From the NCBI GenBank assembly GCA_947625815.1, contig CANQPU010000005.1, forward strand, positions 48,056-112,055: a stretch of 64,000 nt of DNA, written 5' to 3'. The stretch comes from an uncultured Oscillospiraceae bacterium. Lineage in GTDB: Bacteria > Bacillota > Clostridia > Oscillospirales > Oscillospiraceae. Below the pieces are notes generated by a model. The model saw only the letters and a program-made list of their open reading frames with translations, was not told the origin of the DNA and did no database searches. This document shows positions 8,396 through 16,224 of this stretch, piece by piece (within the stretch, counting starts at the first letter, position 1; each line of letters begins with the position of its first letter). Both the position numbers and the translations under genes were made by a program.

Positions 8396-9026
8396 AAAAA
8401 GAGGAAAAAGGGACGGGCAGTTCGTCCTGTACCGTATCCTGCGGGCCATTGTCATGGCCGCCGTGTGGCTCGTGAAGCCCTTCAAGATCATCGGGCGGGA
8501 GAAGATCCCGGAGGGCGCGGCGGTCATCTGCGCCAACCACTCCAGCTTTTCCGACCCCTTCTATATGGCCTTTGCCGTGCCCAGGACACAGCATCTCTGC
8601 CTGATGGCGAAAAAAGAGCTGTTCAGCTTCAAGCCCCTGGGGTGGCTCCTTCGCCGCATCGGGACCTTCCCGGTGGATCGGGAGGCCGCCGCGGACATGG
8701 AGGCCATGAAAAGCGCCCTGAACGTCCTGAAGGCCGGCAAAAAGCTGGGCATCTTCCCGGAAGGGACAAGGACCTCCGAGGACGGGGCCGTCAGCCCCAA
8801 GACCGGGGCCGTCAGGATTGCCCGGAAGATGGGCGTGCCCATCGTGCCCATGTATATCCCAAGGAAAAAGAAATTCTTCCGGAGGAACCCGATCATTGTG
8901 GGCGAGCCCATCGATGTGGGGTCCGCGGGAAAGCTGGCCCACGAGGAGCTGGAACGGATCGCCGACGAGCTCATGGATAAAATCGCGCGGCTTGGGCATA
9001 CTGATGTTGTCATGGGGAGGGCGTAA
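8385..9026 (+). CDS. plsC: 1-acyl-sn-glycerol-3-phosphate acyltransferase
   Basis: This membrane-associated enzyme transfers a second acyl chain to lysophosphatidic acid, giving phosphatidic acid. The 213-residue protein carries the acyltransferase motif NHSSFSD (HxxxxD, about residues 51-57), GTFPVDRE for substrate binding, and PEGTRTSED as the third conserved block. A hydrophobic segment near residues 12-35 probably anchors it. The start lies within the last codons of cmk, and the TAA stop is immediately followed by the GTG start of ispH-rpsA. Coupling of the three genes is likely. Confidence 0.93.
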   Translation: MEDKKRGKRDGQFVLYRILRAIVMAAVWLVKPFKIIGREKIPEGAAVICANHSSFSDPFYMAFAVPRTQHLCLMAKKELFSFKPLGWLLRRIGTFPVDREAAADMEAMKSALNVLKAGKKLGIFPEGTRTSEDGAVSPKTGAVRIARKMGVPIVPMYIPRKKKFFRRNPIIVGEPIDVGSAGKLAHEELERIADELMDKIARLGHTDVVMGRA

Positions 9027-11165
9027 GTGGAGATCGTCAACGCCAAAACCGCCGGATTCTGCTTCGGCGTGCGCAGAGCCGTGAAGATGGCGGAGGACGC
9101 CGCCGCGCAGTACGGGCGCTGCTCCTGCCTGGGGCCGCTGATCCACAATACGGCCGTGGTGCGCGACCTGGAGCGGAAGGGCATACGGACGGTGGAGAGC
9201 CTGGAGGAGGTAAGGCCCGGCGAGCCGGTGATCATCCGGAGCCACGGCGCGGGGCCGGAGATCTATGAAAGGCTGGAGGCCATGGGCTGTCCTGTCATCG
9301 ACGCAACCTGTCCGGACGTGGCCCGGATCCACAGGCTTGTCCGCGAAAAAAGCGGCGCGGGGCGGAAGATCCTCGTGATCGGGGAACACGACCACCCGGA
9401 GGTGCAGGCTGTGGCCCGGTGGTGCGGAGGCGCGCAGGTCATCGAGACGCCGGAGGATGCCGAAAAATGGCTCTCGGATCACCCGGAGGCGCGTCAAATG
9501 CCGCTCACAGTCGTCTCCCAGACGACCGGGGAAAGAAAAAGTTTTGAAAATTGTGTTAAAATCCTGAAAAAACAGTGTACAAATCTCGAATTATTTGATA
9601 CAATATGCAATACGACATCAAATCGTCAAAACGAGGCGAGGGATATCGCCGGGACTGTCGATGCGATGATCGTATTAGGCGGACGGCACAGCGCCAACAC
9701 CGCGAAGCTCGCTCTTGTTGCCCGGGAGCGCTGCGATAAGGTGATCCTCATCGAGGACGCCTCGCAGCTCGATCTGAAGGAGCTTGAGGGAGCCGGAAGG
9801 GTGGGCGTGACTGCCGGCGCCTCCACACCAGAGTGGATTATTAAGGAGGTCAACAGGAAGATGTGTGACGAGAACAAGACTGTGGAGACAGTCGAAGAAG
9901 AAACCACGGCGGCCCAGGCCGTCAATGAGAACGCCGTTCAGGAGCAGACTGAGGCCCCTGAGGCTCAAACCGCACAGACCGCACCGGAGGCGCCCGAGGG
10001 CGAGGCCTCCTTTGAAGAGCTGCTTGAGCGGTCCATCAAAACCTTACATACGGGGGAGAAGGTCCGCGGCGTAGTTGCGTCCATTACCCAGACGGAGATC
10101 TCTGTCGATCTGGGCACCAAGCAGTCCGGATATATTCCCATCTCCGAGTTCACCGACGAGCCCGGCGTGAACGTGGCCGACGTTGTCCATGTGGGCGACG
10201 AGATCGAGGCTTATGTCATGCGCGTCAACGACGTGGAGGGCACGGTCATGCTCTCCAAGAAGCGTCTGGACTCCGCCAAAAACTGGGACAGCATCGTGGA
10301 AGCCCGCAGCTCCCATGCCGTTATCGAGGGGATCGTCGTCGAGGAGAACAAGGGCGGCGTGGTCGTCAACTGCAAGGGCGTCCGGGTCTTCGTGCCCGCC
10401 TCCCAGTCCGGCCTGCCCAAGGACGCGCCCATGACTGACCTTGTGAAGCGCAAGGTCAAGCTGGTGATTCGCGAGGTCAACCAGCCCCGCAAGCGCGTGG
10501 TCGGGTCGATCCGCGACGTGACCGTTATGGAGCGCCGCGCCAAGGCGGAAGCCACCTGGAACGAGATCGAGGTCGGCAAGCGCTATCACGGCGTTGTGAA
10601 GTCCCTGACCTCCTACGGCGCCTTTGTTGACATCGGCGGCGTGGACGGCATGGTGCATGTGTCTGAGCTGAGCTGGAAGCGTATCCATCAGCCCTCCGAG
10701 GTCCTCAAGGTGGGCGATGAGATCGACGTCTATGTCATTTCCTTCGACAAGGAGACGAAAAAGATCTCCCTGGGCTATAAGGATCCCAACGAGAACCCCT
10801 GGGTCAAGTTCACCTCCACTTACGAGGTCGGCAGCGTGGCCGACGTCCGTATCGTCAAGCTCATGACCTTCGGCGCTTTCGCGGAGATCATTCCCGGTGT
10901 TGACGGCCTCATCCACATCTCCCAGATCGCCGATCGCCGTATCGGCAAGCCTGAGGATGTCCTCTCCGAGGGAGAGGTCGTGAAGGCCAAGATCATCAAC
11001 ATCGACAACGCCAACAAGAAGGTTTCTCTCTCCATCCGCGCCCTCAGCGAGCCCTCCGCCCCCATGGTCGAGGAAAGCGAGGCCGCGCCGGCTGACGACG
11101 ATGAGCCCACCGTCGTTTACGACACGGAGAATCCCCCCGCTCCCGAGGATCTTCCCGAGGAGTGA
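9027..11165 (+). CDS. ispH: Bifunctional IspH (HMBPP reductase) - ribosomal protein S1 fusion
   Basis: This is a 712-residue two-part protein. Residues 1-280 are 4-hydroxy-3-methylbut-2-enyl diphosphate reductase, the last enzyme of the MEP isoprenoid pathway, with the three iron-sulfur cysteines visible (Cys12 in GFCFGVRRA, Cys95 in DATCPDV, Cys194 in CNTTSN). An acidic, Glu/Ala/Thr-rich linker (about 281-325) leads to four S1 RNA-binding domains (about 330-690), as in ribosomal protein S1-like proteins. The same fusion is known in several Clostridia. GTG is the start, with GGAGG 7 bases upstream. A strong ribosome binding site and in-frame ATG lie exactly at the domain junction (9861), so a free S1 product of 434 residues is possible. 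Confidence 0.95.
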   Translation: MEIVNAKTAGFCFGVRRAVKMAEDAAAQYGRCSCLGPLIHNTAVVRDLERKGIRTVESLEEVRPGEPVIIRSHGAGPEIYERLEAMGCPVIDATCPDVARIHRLVREKSGAGRKILVIGEHDHPEVQAVARWCGGAQVIETPEDAEKWLSDHPEARQMPLTVVSQTTGERKSFENCVKILKKQCTNLELFDTICNTTSNRQNEARDIAGTVDAMIVLGGRHSANTAKLALVARERCDKVILIEDASQLDLKELEGAGRVGVTAGASTPEWIIKEVNRKMCDENKTVETVEEETTAAQAVNENAVQEQTEAPEAQTAQTAPEAPEGEASFEELLERSIKTLHTGEKVRGVVASITQTEISVDLGTKQSGYIPISEFTDEPGVNVADVVHVGDEIEAYVMRVNDVEGTVMLSKKRLDSAKNWDSIVEARSSHAVIEGIVVEENKGGVVVNCKGVRVFVPASQSGLPKDAPMTDLVKRKVKLVIREVNQPRKRVVGSIRDVTVMERRAKAEATWNEIEVGKRYHGVVKSLTSYGAFVDIGGVDGMVHVSELSWKRIHQPSEVLKVGDEIDVYVISFDKETKKISLGYKDPNENPWVKFTSTYEVGSVADVRIVKLMTFGAFAEIIPGVDGLIHISQIADRRIGKPEDVLSEGEVVKAKIINIDNANKKVSLSIRALSEPSAPMVEESEAAPADDDEPTVVYDTENPPAPEDLPEE
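9843..9863 (+). promoter_or_regulatory. Internal ribosome binding site and in-frame ATG at the ispH/rpsA junction
   Basis: AAGGAGGT (9843-9850) stands 10 bases before ATG 9861, which is in frame with ispH-rpsA at codon 279. Translation from here would give the linker plus all S1 domains (434 residues). Whether it is used is an inference; the IspH sequence at this point (IKEVNRKM) could itself explain the motif. Confidence 0.5.
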
Positions 11166-11184
11166 TCGAAACCCCTGCTTTTCC

Positions 11185-11214
11185 CATAAGCGGCAACTTA
11201 TGTTGCCGCTTATG
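11185..11214 (+). terminator. Perfect 13-bp hairpin after ispH-rpsA
   Basis: CATAAGCGGCAAC (11185-11197) and its exact complement (11202-11214) flank a TTAT loop, 20 bases after the ispH-rpsA stop. There is no real T-run behind it (AATTAT), so it may be a weak terminator or an mRNA-end stabiliser and not a strong stop. Confidence 0.6.
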
Positions 11215-11259
11215 AATTATCCGGGCATAGTTTGCATATGCTCCACTGAGGTGCGGCCT

Positions 11260-12006
11260 ATGGGTGTCAAAAGGATCCTGACAAAAGTTTTAAAGCGCGC
11301 GGTGACCTGGAATGACCTGCCTTTCGGTACGGCCATCGTGGCCGCCGCGGGAAAGTCCGCGCGTATGGAGGGGGAGGACAAGCTCTTTGCGGACCTGAAC
11401 GGCCTTCCCGTCATCGCCTGGTCCCTGCGGGCGCTTCAGGAAAGCGACCATGTCCACGAGATCATTGTTGTGACCCGGGAGGAGTCCATTGTCCAGGCGG
11501 CTGATCTGTGCGCGGAGCTTGAGATCACCAAGGCTACGAAGATCCTCTGCGGCGGGGAGACAAGGCTGGACTCTGTTCTTATCGGACTTGCCGAGGCGGC
11601 TCCGGAGGCTCAATACATAGCCGTCCACGACGGGGCGAGGCCCCTCGTCACCAAGGAGATCATCGCCGACGCCTTTTCAAAAGCCTACAAATACCACGCC
11701 GCCTGTCCGGCCGTGCCTGTCAACGACACGATCAAGGCGGCCAAAAACGGCTTCGTCACCGGGACGCCCGACCGGAAGACGCTCTACGCCGTCCAGACGC
11801 CCCAGGTGTTCGCCGCGGACGTTCTCCGGGCGGCTCTCCACGCGGCCAAAGCCAAAAAGTCGGACATCACCGACGACTGCGGAGCGGCGGAGTCCATCGG
11901 CATCTCCCCAGCGCTCAGCCTGGGCTCCTTTGAGAACATCAAGATCACCCGGCCCGTCGATCTGAAGCTGGCCAGGGCGATCCTGGAGGAGAGGACGGGA
12001 CGATGA
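11260..12006 (+). CDS. ispD: 2-C-methyl-D-erythritol 4-phosphate cytidylyltransferase
   Basis: IspD couples MEP with CTP to form CDP-methylerythritol, the third step of the MEP pathway. The 248-residue protein has the glycine-rich nucleotide-binding motif AAAGKSARMEGEDKLF (about residues 26-41), the VHDGARPLVT segment (about 122-131), and TPQVFAADVLRAAL plus DITDDCGAAE towards the C-terminus. The start at ATG 11260 has GAGGTG 6 bases upstream. It gives about 17 extra residues before the first strand of the fold, slightly longer than usual. Its stop overlaps the ispF start (ATGA). Confidence 0.95.
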   Translation: MGVKRILTKVLKRAVTWNDLPFGTAIVAAAGKSARMEGEDKLFADLNGLPVIAWSLRALQESDHVHEIIVVTREESIVQAADLCAELEITKATKILCGGETRLDSVLIGLAEAAPEAQYIAVHDGARPLVTKEIIADAFSKAYKYHAACPAVPVNDTIKAAKNGFVTGTPDRKTLYAVQTPQVFAADVLRAALHAAKAKKSDITDDCGAAESIGISPALSLGSFENIKITRPVDLKLARAILEERTGR

Positions 12007-12491
12007 GGATCGGTCACGGATATGACGTACACCGGCTTGCGCCGGGCAGGCGCCTGGTGCTCTGCGGCGTGGAGATCCCGTTTGAATACGGTCTTCTCGG
12101 GCACTCCGACGCCGACGCCGCGGTCCACGCGCTGATGGACGCCCTTTTGGGCGCCGCGGGCCTCGGCGATATAGGCCGGCTTTTTCCCGACAGCGACGAG
12201 CGGTTCCTTGATATCGACAGCCTGCTGCTCCTTGACTCCGTGATGGAGCAGATCAGAGCGAGAGGCTTCCGGCTTGGAAACGCGGACATCACCATAATCG
12301 CCCAGGCGCCAAAGCTCGCGCCCTATATCGACAGGATGCGCATGACGCTTGCCGCCAGGCTCGGCGTCGCGCCGGACCGGGTGAACGTAAAGGCCACCAC
12401 CGAGGAGAATCTTGGGGAGGTCAGCACCCGGGGCATCGCCGCCCACGCAGTGGTGCTGCTGGAGGAGCCGGCGCGGGCCATAAATCTATAA
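12003..12491 (+). CDS. ispF: 2-C-methyl-D-erythritol 2,4-cyclodiphosphate synthase
   Basis: IspF cyclises CDP-methylerythritol 2-phosphate into MEcPP with release of CMP. The zinc ligands expected for the family are present: Asp8 and His10 in GHGYDVHR and His42 in GHSDADAAVH. The FPDSDERF and VNVKATTEE segments are also conserved. The 162-residue length is standard. It is coupled to ispD by an ATGA overlap, and with ispH upstream three MEP-pathway genes lie within 3.5 kb. Confidence 0.97.
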   Translation: MRIGHGYDVHRLAPGRRLVLCGVEIPFEYGLLGHSDADAAVHALMDALLGAAGLGDIGRLFPDSDERFLDIDSLLLLDSVMEQIRARGFRLGNADITIIAQAPKLAPYIDRMRMTLAARLGVAPDRVNVKATTEENLGEVSTRGIAAHAVVLLEEPARAINL

Positions 12492-12502
12492 ACATTTTTC
12501 CT

Positions 12503-12550
12503 CTCCCGGAATAGTATGTTGTGTATGCTCATTCACCATACTTCCGGGAG
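12503..12550 (+). promoter_or_regulatory. Hairpin that buries the ribosome binding site of the DUF3343 gene
   Basis: CTCCCGGAA-TA-GTATG (12503-12518) pairs with CATACTTCCGGGAG (12537-12550), leaving a two-base bulge and an 18-base loop. The right arm contains most of the GGGAGG ribosome binding site (12547-12552) of the gene starting at 12561. The arrangement looks like translational control. Confidence 0.55.
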
Positions 12551-12560
12551 GAATTCATTT

Positions 12561-12815
12561 ATGGAAAGCCTTTACCTCACCTGCCGCTCGCTGACCTACG
12601 CGCAACGGGTCTCACGGGTACTGACAGCGGCGAGGATCCAGAATATTATTATCCGAACGCCCCAGAACATGTCGAGGGAGGGGTGCGGCTATGCCGTCAG
12701 GATCGTCCAGCGCTCCCTGGCGGCCGCGATGAGCGCGCTGGCCGCGGCGCAGCTCCCTCCCAAAAGAGTCTACAAGCCCGGACCCGGCGGCCTCTATGAG
12801 GAGGTGCCGGTTTGA
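12561..12815 (+). CDS. DUF3343 domain protein (putative Se/S carrier-like)
   Basis: This small protein of 84 residues matches the DUF3343 pattern: a short ferredoxin-like fold beginning YLTCRSLTYAQRVSRVLTAA, then CGYAVRI in the middle. DUF3343 proteins are predicted sulfur or selenium carriers and are commonly encoded next to a class V aminotransferase/cysteine desulfurase, exactly as here (one-base overlap with the next start). The two cysteines in TCRS and GCGYAV are candidates for the carrier thiols. The start ATG has GGGAGG upstream, itself locked in a hairpin. No selD or other selenium gene is in view, so the element carried (S or Se) is undetermined. Confidence 0.8.
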   Translation: MESLYLTCRSLTYAQRVSRVLTAARIQNIIIRTPQNMSREGCGYAVRIVQRSLAAAMSALAAAQLPPKRVYKPGPGGLYEEVPV

Positions 12816-13942
12816 TGTATCTTGACAGCGCCGCCACCACCTTTCAAAAGCCCGCCTCCGTGAAGAGGGAGATGGTCAGAGCGCTGGAGCTCTTTTCAAG
12901 TCCCGGGCGCGGCGGGCACCGGCTTGCCATGGCGGCCTCCGAGAAGCTTTTTGCGTGTCGGGAAAAGGCCGCCGCCATGTTTGGCGTTGACAATCCCGAG
13001 CGCGTGATCATGACCTTCAACGCCACCCACGGGCTGAATATCGCCATCCGAAGTCTGGCCGCCCCGGGGGACCGGGTGGTCATCTCAGGCTTCGAGCACA
13101 ACTCCGTCCTGCGGCCCCTGTATGCGCTCGGCGCGGATATCACTGTGGCGGACAGCCCGGTCTTTCAGCCTGAGGCGGCGGTAAGGGCCTTTGAGCGCGC
13201 GCTTGACAAGCCGGCAAAAGCGGTGATCATCAACCATGTATCCAATGTTTTCGGGTATATTCTGCCTGTTGACAGGGTGGCCCGGCTCTGCCGGGAAAGG
13301 GGCGTTCCGCTCCTGGTGGACGCCTCGCAGTCGGCGGGGATCCTGGAGGTCAACGCCGGGGCATGGGGCGCGGACTTCGTCGCCATGCCGGGGCACAAGG
13401 GTCTGTACGGTCCCCAGGGGACGGGGCTCCTCATCGCCTCCGAGAGGGCAAGGCCCCTTCTTTACGGCGGCTCCGGAAGCGATTCGAGGAACCCGGATAT
13501 GCCGCCCTTCCTGCCGGACGCGCTGGAGGCCGGCACCCATAACATGCCGGGGATCGCGGGGCTGACGGCCGGACTTGCTTTTGTGGACGGAACGGGTACG
13601 GACCGGATCCGCGTCCACGAGAGCCGGCTGATACGCCGGATGGTCAAAGCCCTCTCCGGGATACCGGGCGTGCGGGTGTTCGCCGCGGAGGACCCGGAAG
13701 ATCAGGCCGGCGTCATGTCCTTTGAGGCGGCCTCCCTGCCGGCGGAGACGGTGGGGGAGAGGCTGGACGGGCTCGGCTTCGCCGTCCGGGCCGGGCTCCA
13801 CTGCTCGCCCCTTGCCCACGCTACCGTAGGGACCATAAAGCGCGGGACGGTGAGGGCCAGCGTTTCCGCCTTTAATACCGCCGCGGAGATCGACGCTTTT
13901 GCCGAGGCGGTCGAACGCATAGCCAGAGGGAGCGGGCTTTGA
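12815..13942 (+). CDS. Class V aminotransferase / cysteine desulfurase family protein
   Basis: This is a pyridoxal-phosphate enzyme of 375 residues related to SufS/NifS-like desulfurases, in the subgroup found beside DUF3343 proteins. It shows the N-terminal YLDSAATTFQKP, the PLP lysine Lys195 in MPGHKGLYGPQGTG, and a cysteine (Cys330) in GLHCSPLAH at the position of the catalytic persulfide cysteine. It probably removes sulfur (or selenium) from cysteine (or selenocysteine) and passes it to the DUF3343 protein. The start ATG 12815 (with GAGGAGGTG 8 bases upstream) overlaps the DUF3343 stop as TGATG. A short hairpin overlaps its stop. Confidence 0.9.
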   Translation: MYLDSAATTFQKPASVKREMVRALELFSSPGRGGHRLAMAASEKLFACREKAAAMFGVDNPERVIMTFNATHGLNIAIRSLAAPGDRVVISGFEHNSVLRPLYALGADITVADSPVFQPEAAVRAFERALDKPAKAVIINHVSNVFGYILPVDRVARLCRERGVPLLVDASQSAGILEVNAGAWGADFVAMPGHKGLYGPQGTGLLIASERARPLLYGGSGSDSRNPDMPPFLPDALEAGTHNMPGIAGLTAGLAFVDGTGTDRIRVHESRLIRRMVKALSGIPGVRVFAAEDPEDQAGVMSFEAASLPAETVGERLDGLGFAVRAGLHCSPLAHATVGTIKRGTVRASVSAFNTAAEIDAFAEAVERIARGSGL

Positions 13943-13954
13943 GCCGCTCCCTTT
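13927..13954 (+). terminator. Hairpin overlapping the end of the desulfurase gene
   Basis: AGGGAGCGG (13927-13935) pairs with CCGCTCCCT (13944-13952) and is followed by a short TTTAA. It spans the stop codon. The T-run is short, so termination may be partial. Confidence 0.55.
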
Positions 13955-13995
13955 AAGGCGAAGGGGAAGCTTTGAAAAGATAAAAAAGAAACTTA

Positions 13996-14024
13996 TTGCC
14001 AAACAGGCCTTTTTATTGTATAAT
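13996..14024 (+). promoter_or_regulatory. Sigma-A promoter of the cdaA-cdaR operon
   Basis: TTGCCA (13996-14001) and a perfect TATAAT (14019-14024) are 17 bases apart in an AT-rich gap. Transcription would start about 60 bases before cdaA. Confidence 0.85.
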
Positions 14025-14093
14025 GATAATTTAGAATCATGCTGAAAACGGAGCTGCCGGTGATAACATTCCTGAAAGAAGGCGGTGCGGTCT

Positions 14094-14972
14094 ATGGACA
14101 AGCTGAACGATTTGATGGTTTTCCTCAGGACCTTCATACGGACCATAAGGGTGTGGGACATACTGGATATGGCCATTGTGGCCTTCCTCGTCTATAAGCT
14201 CATAACCTTCTTCTCAAAGACCAACTCCATGAACGTGGTGAAGGGAATCCTCATCCTCGTGGTGGTCATGATCATCACCACCATCGCGGATCTGCCCGTC
14301 GTGTCCTATCTTCTCGGCAACACCTTTGAGATGGGGCTCATCATCATCATCGTGCTGTTCCAGCCGGAGATCCGCAGGATCCTGGAGCAGGTGGGAGGCA
14401 GTATCAAGGACATCTTCGGCCATCCGGTGAAGACGGCCAGCATCGATAACGCCATCACCCAGACGGTCCTGGCCTGCGCGGATATGTCCCGGACCCGGAC
14501 CGGAGCGCTGCTGGTCTTTGAGAGGGACGTCAATCTTGAATCCTATATCAAAACCGGCACCATCGTGGACGCCTCGCCGGCGGCGGAGCTTCTGAAAAAC
14601 CTTTTCTACAACAAGGCGCCGCTCCATGACGGCGCGGTCATTATCAGGGGCGGGCGGATCGCCGGCGCGGCCTGTATGCTCCCCCTGTCGGGCAACGTGA
14701 ACATCAGCCGGGATCTGGGCATGCGTCACAGAGCCGGCATCGGCATGAGCGAACGGACAGACGCCGTGGTCGTCATCGTCTCGGAGGAGACGGGGGATAT
14801 CTCCGTGGCCATTGAGGGAATCATAAAGCGGGGACTTTCCACGGACACCTTTGAAAAGCTTCTCAGGCAGGAGCTGATGCCGCAGGAGCAGGAGAAAAAG
14901 AGCCTCTGGAGAAAGATCAGGGATATGGCCGCCGGGCGCGGCAAGGATCGGGCAGGTGAGAGTCATGAGTGA
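14094..14972 (+). CDS. cdaA: Diadenylate cyclase CdaA (DacA)
   Basis: CdaA makes the second messenger c-di-AMP from two ATP at the membrane; c-di-AMP controls potassium, osmolyte and cell-wall balance. The protein has 292 residues. Three hydrophobic segments (about residues 20-95) precede the DisA_N catalytic domain, with the signature motifs DGA at 179-181 and RHR at 211-213. ATG 14094 was preferred to an in-frame GTG at 14085 because AAGGCGG lies about 8 bases upstream. It overlaps its regulator cdaR by 8 bases. The usual third gene, glmM, is not next. Confidence 0.96.
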   Translation: MDKLNDLMVFLRTFIRTIRVWDILDMAIVAFLVYKLITFFSKTNSMNVVKGILILVVVMIITTIADLPVVSYLLGNTFEMGLIIIIVLFQPEIRRILEQVGGSIKDIFGHPVKTASIDNAITQTVLACADMSRTRTGALLVFERDVNLESYIKTGTIVDASPAAELLKNLFYNKAPLHDGAVIIRGGRIAGAACMLPLSGNVNISRDLGMRHRAGIGMSERTDAVVVIVSEETGDISVAIEGIIKRGLSTDTFEKLLRQELMPQEQEKKSLWRKIRDMAAGRGKDRAGESHE

Positions 14973-16224
14973 GAAAAAAAGCAGAAAGGTCCTCTACATC
15001 ATCTTCTCGATTGTCGTCTCCATCGCGCTGTGGACCTATGTGGTGTTTGTGGTCAATCCCATGCTGGAGGAGCCGATGGAGGTCCCCAATGTGCCCATTG
15101 AATTTGTCGGGCAGGATATACTGACCGACAACAATCTGATCGTGTCGGATGTGGACGTGCGGGAGCTTACCGTCTATTTCGGCGGACGGATCAGGGACAT
15201 CTCCCGCATCTCCGACATGGAGGTCCGGGCCGTGGTGGATCTGACGGACGTGCTCCGCTACTCCACGCCCACCGGTACACACGCGCTTGAGTACGATCTT
15301 GTTTATGACAGCTCCGGCACCAACAAGATCACGGTGGAGGACGTCTCCCGGTCCGTGATCGAGGTCACCGTTGAAAGGCTGGTGACCCAGAGCTTCCAGA
15401 TACGGCCCATATTCGAGGGCTCCATCGCGGAAAGCTACGTGGCCGGCGCGCTGACGCCCTCCAGAGATACGGTGACAGTGTCGGGGACCGAGGCGGCCAT
15501 CGCCAAGATCGCCATGGCCACGGCGACCCTGGAGTGGGAGAATCTCTCCAGCACGATTAACAACAAGGAGGTCCCGATCAAGCTCCTTGACAGCGGCGGG
15601 AACGAGATCAACGCCGCCGAGTCCGGCATCACCTTCGTCACCGGCGACACGGTCCTGCTGACCCAGAATATCCTGATGGTCAAGGACGTGGCCTTTGAGA
15701 TCGATACGGTCCATACGCCGACGATCAACGACTCCAATATCAGCATTATCTTTGATCCGGCGACGATCCGGCTCCGCGGAGATCCGGAGGTACTGGAGGG
15801 GCTCAACGTCATCAATCTGGGGACCGTGGACCTCAAGAGCTTCTATCTGTCCTACACCGAGGATTATCAGATCAAGCTGCCCAATGATACCAGCAACCTG
15901 AGCGGCTTTACCTCCGTCAACGTGACCATCAATATCAAGGACCCGAACATCGATGTCCGGTGGCTTTCGACCGCCAATATCGCGTACCGCAATTCCGGCG
16001 CGGGCGACAGCGTGGAGATCCTCAATGAGTCGATCCCCGTGGTCATCCGCGGTCCGTCGGAGATCATCGCCCAGGTCATGGAGGAAAATATTCGGATCGT
16101 TGCGGACCTTGCCGACTATCAGGGCCTGAAGGGCGGCTTTGATGTCCCGGCCAGGGCCTATGTGGACGGCTTCCCGGATGTGGACGCCGTGGGTGAGTAC
16201 ACCATCACCGTGTATATCAGCTGA
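14965..16224 (+). CDS. cdaR: CdaR (YbbR) regulator of diadenylate cyclase
   Basis: CdaR is a membrane-anchored extracellular protein that modulates CdaA. The 419-residue protein has a single N-terminal transmembrane helix (about residues 10-32) and several YbbR repeats, recognisable by recurring phrases such as VSDVDVRELTVYFGG, PSRDTVTVSG and NPDVRW-like strands. The start ATG 14965 has AGGTGAG upstream and sits inside the end of cdaA. The stop overlaps the next start (TGATG), so translation of the DUF5685 gene is probably coupled too. Confidence 0.93.
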   Translation: MSEKKSRKVLYIIFSIVVSIALWTYVVFVVNPMLEEPMEVPNVPIEFVGQDILTDNNLIVSDVDVRELTVYFGGRIRDISRISDMEVRAVVDLTDVLRYSTPTGTHALEYDLVYDSSGTNKITVEDVSRSVIEVTVERLVTQSFQIRPIFEGSIAESYVAGALTPSRDTVTVSGTEAAIAKIAMATATLEWENLSSTINNKEVPIKLLDSGGNEINAAESGITFVTGDTVLLTQNILMVKDVAFEIDTVHTPTINDSNISIIFDPATIRLRGDPEVLEGLNVINLGTVDLKSFYLSYTEDYQIKLPNDTSNLSGFTSVNVTINIKDPNIDVRWLSTANIAYRNSGAGDSVEILNESIPVVIRGPSEIIAQVMEENIRIVADLADYQGLKGGFDVPARAYVDGFPDVDAVGEYTITVYIS

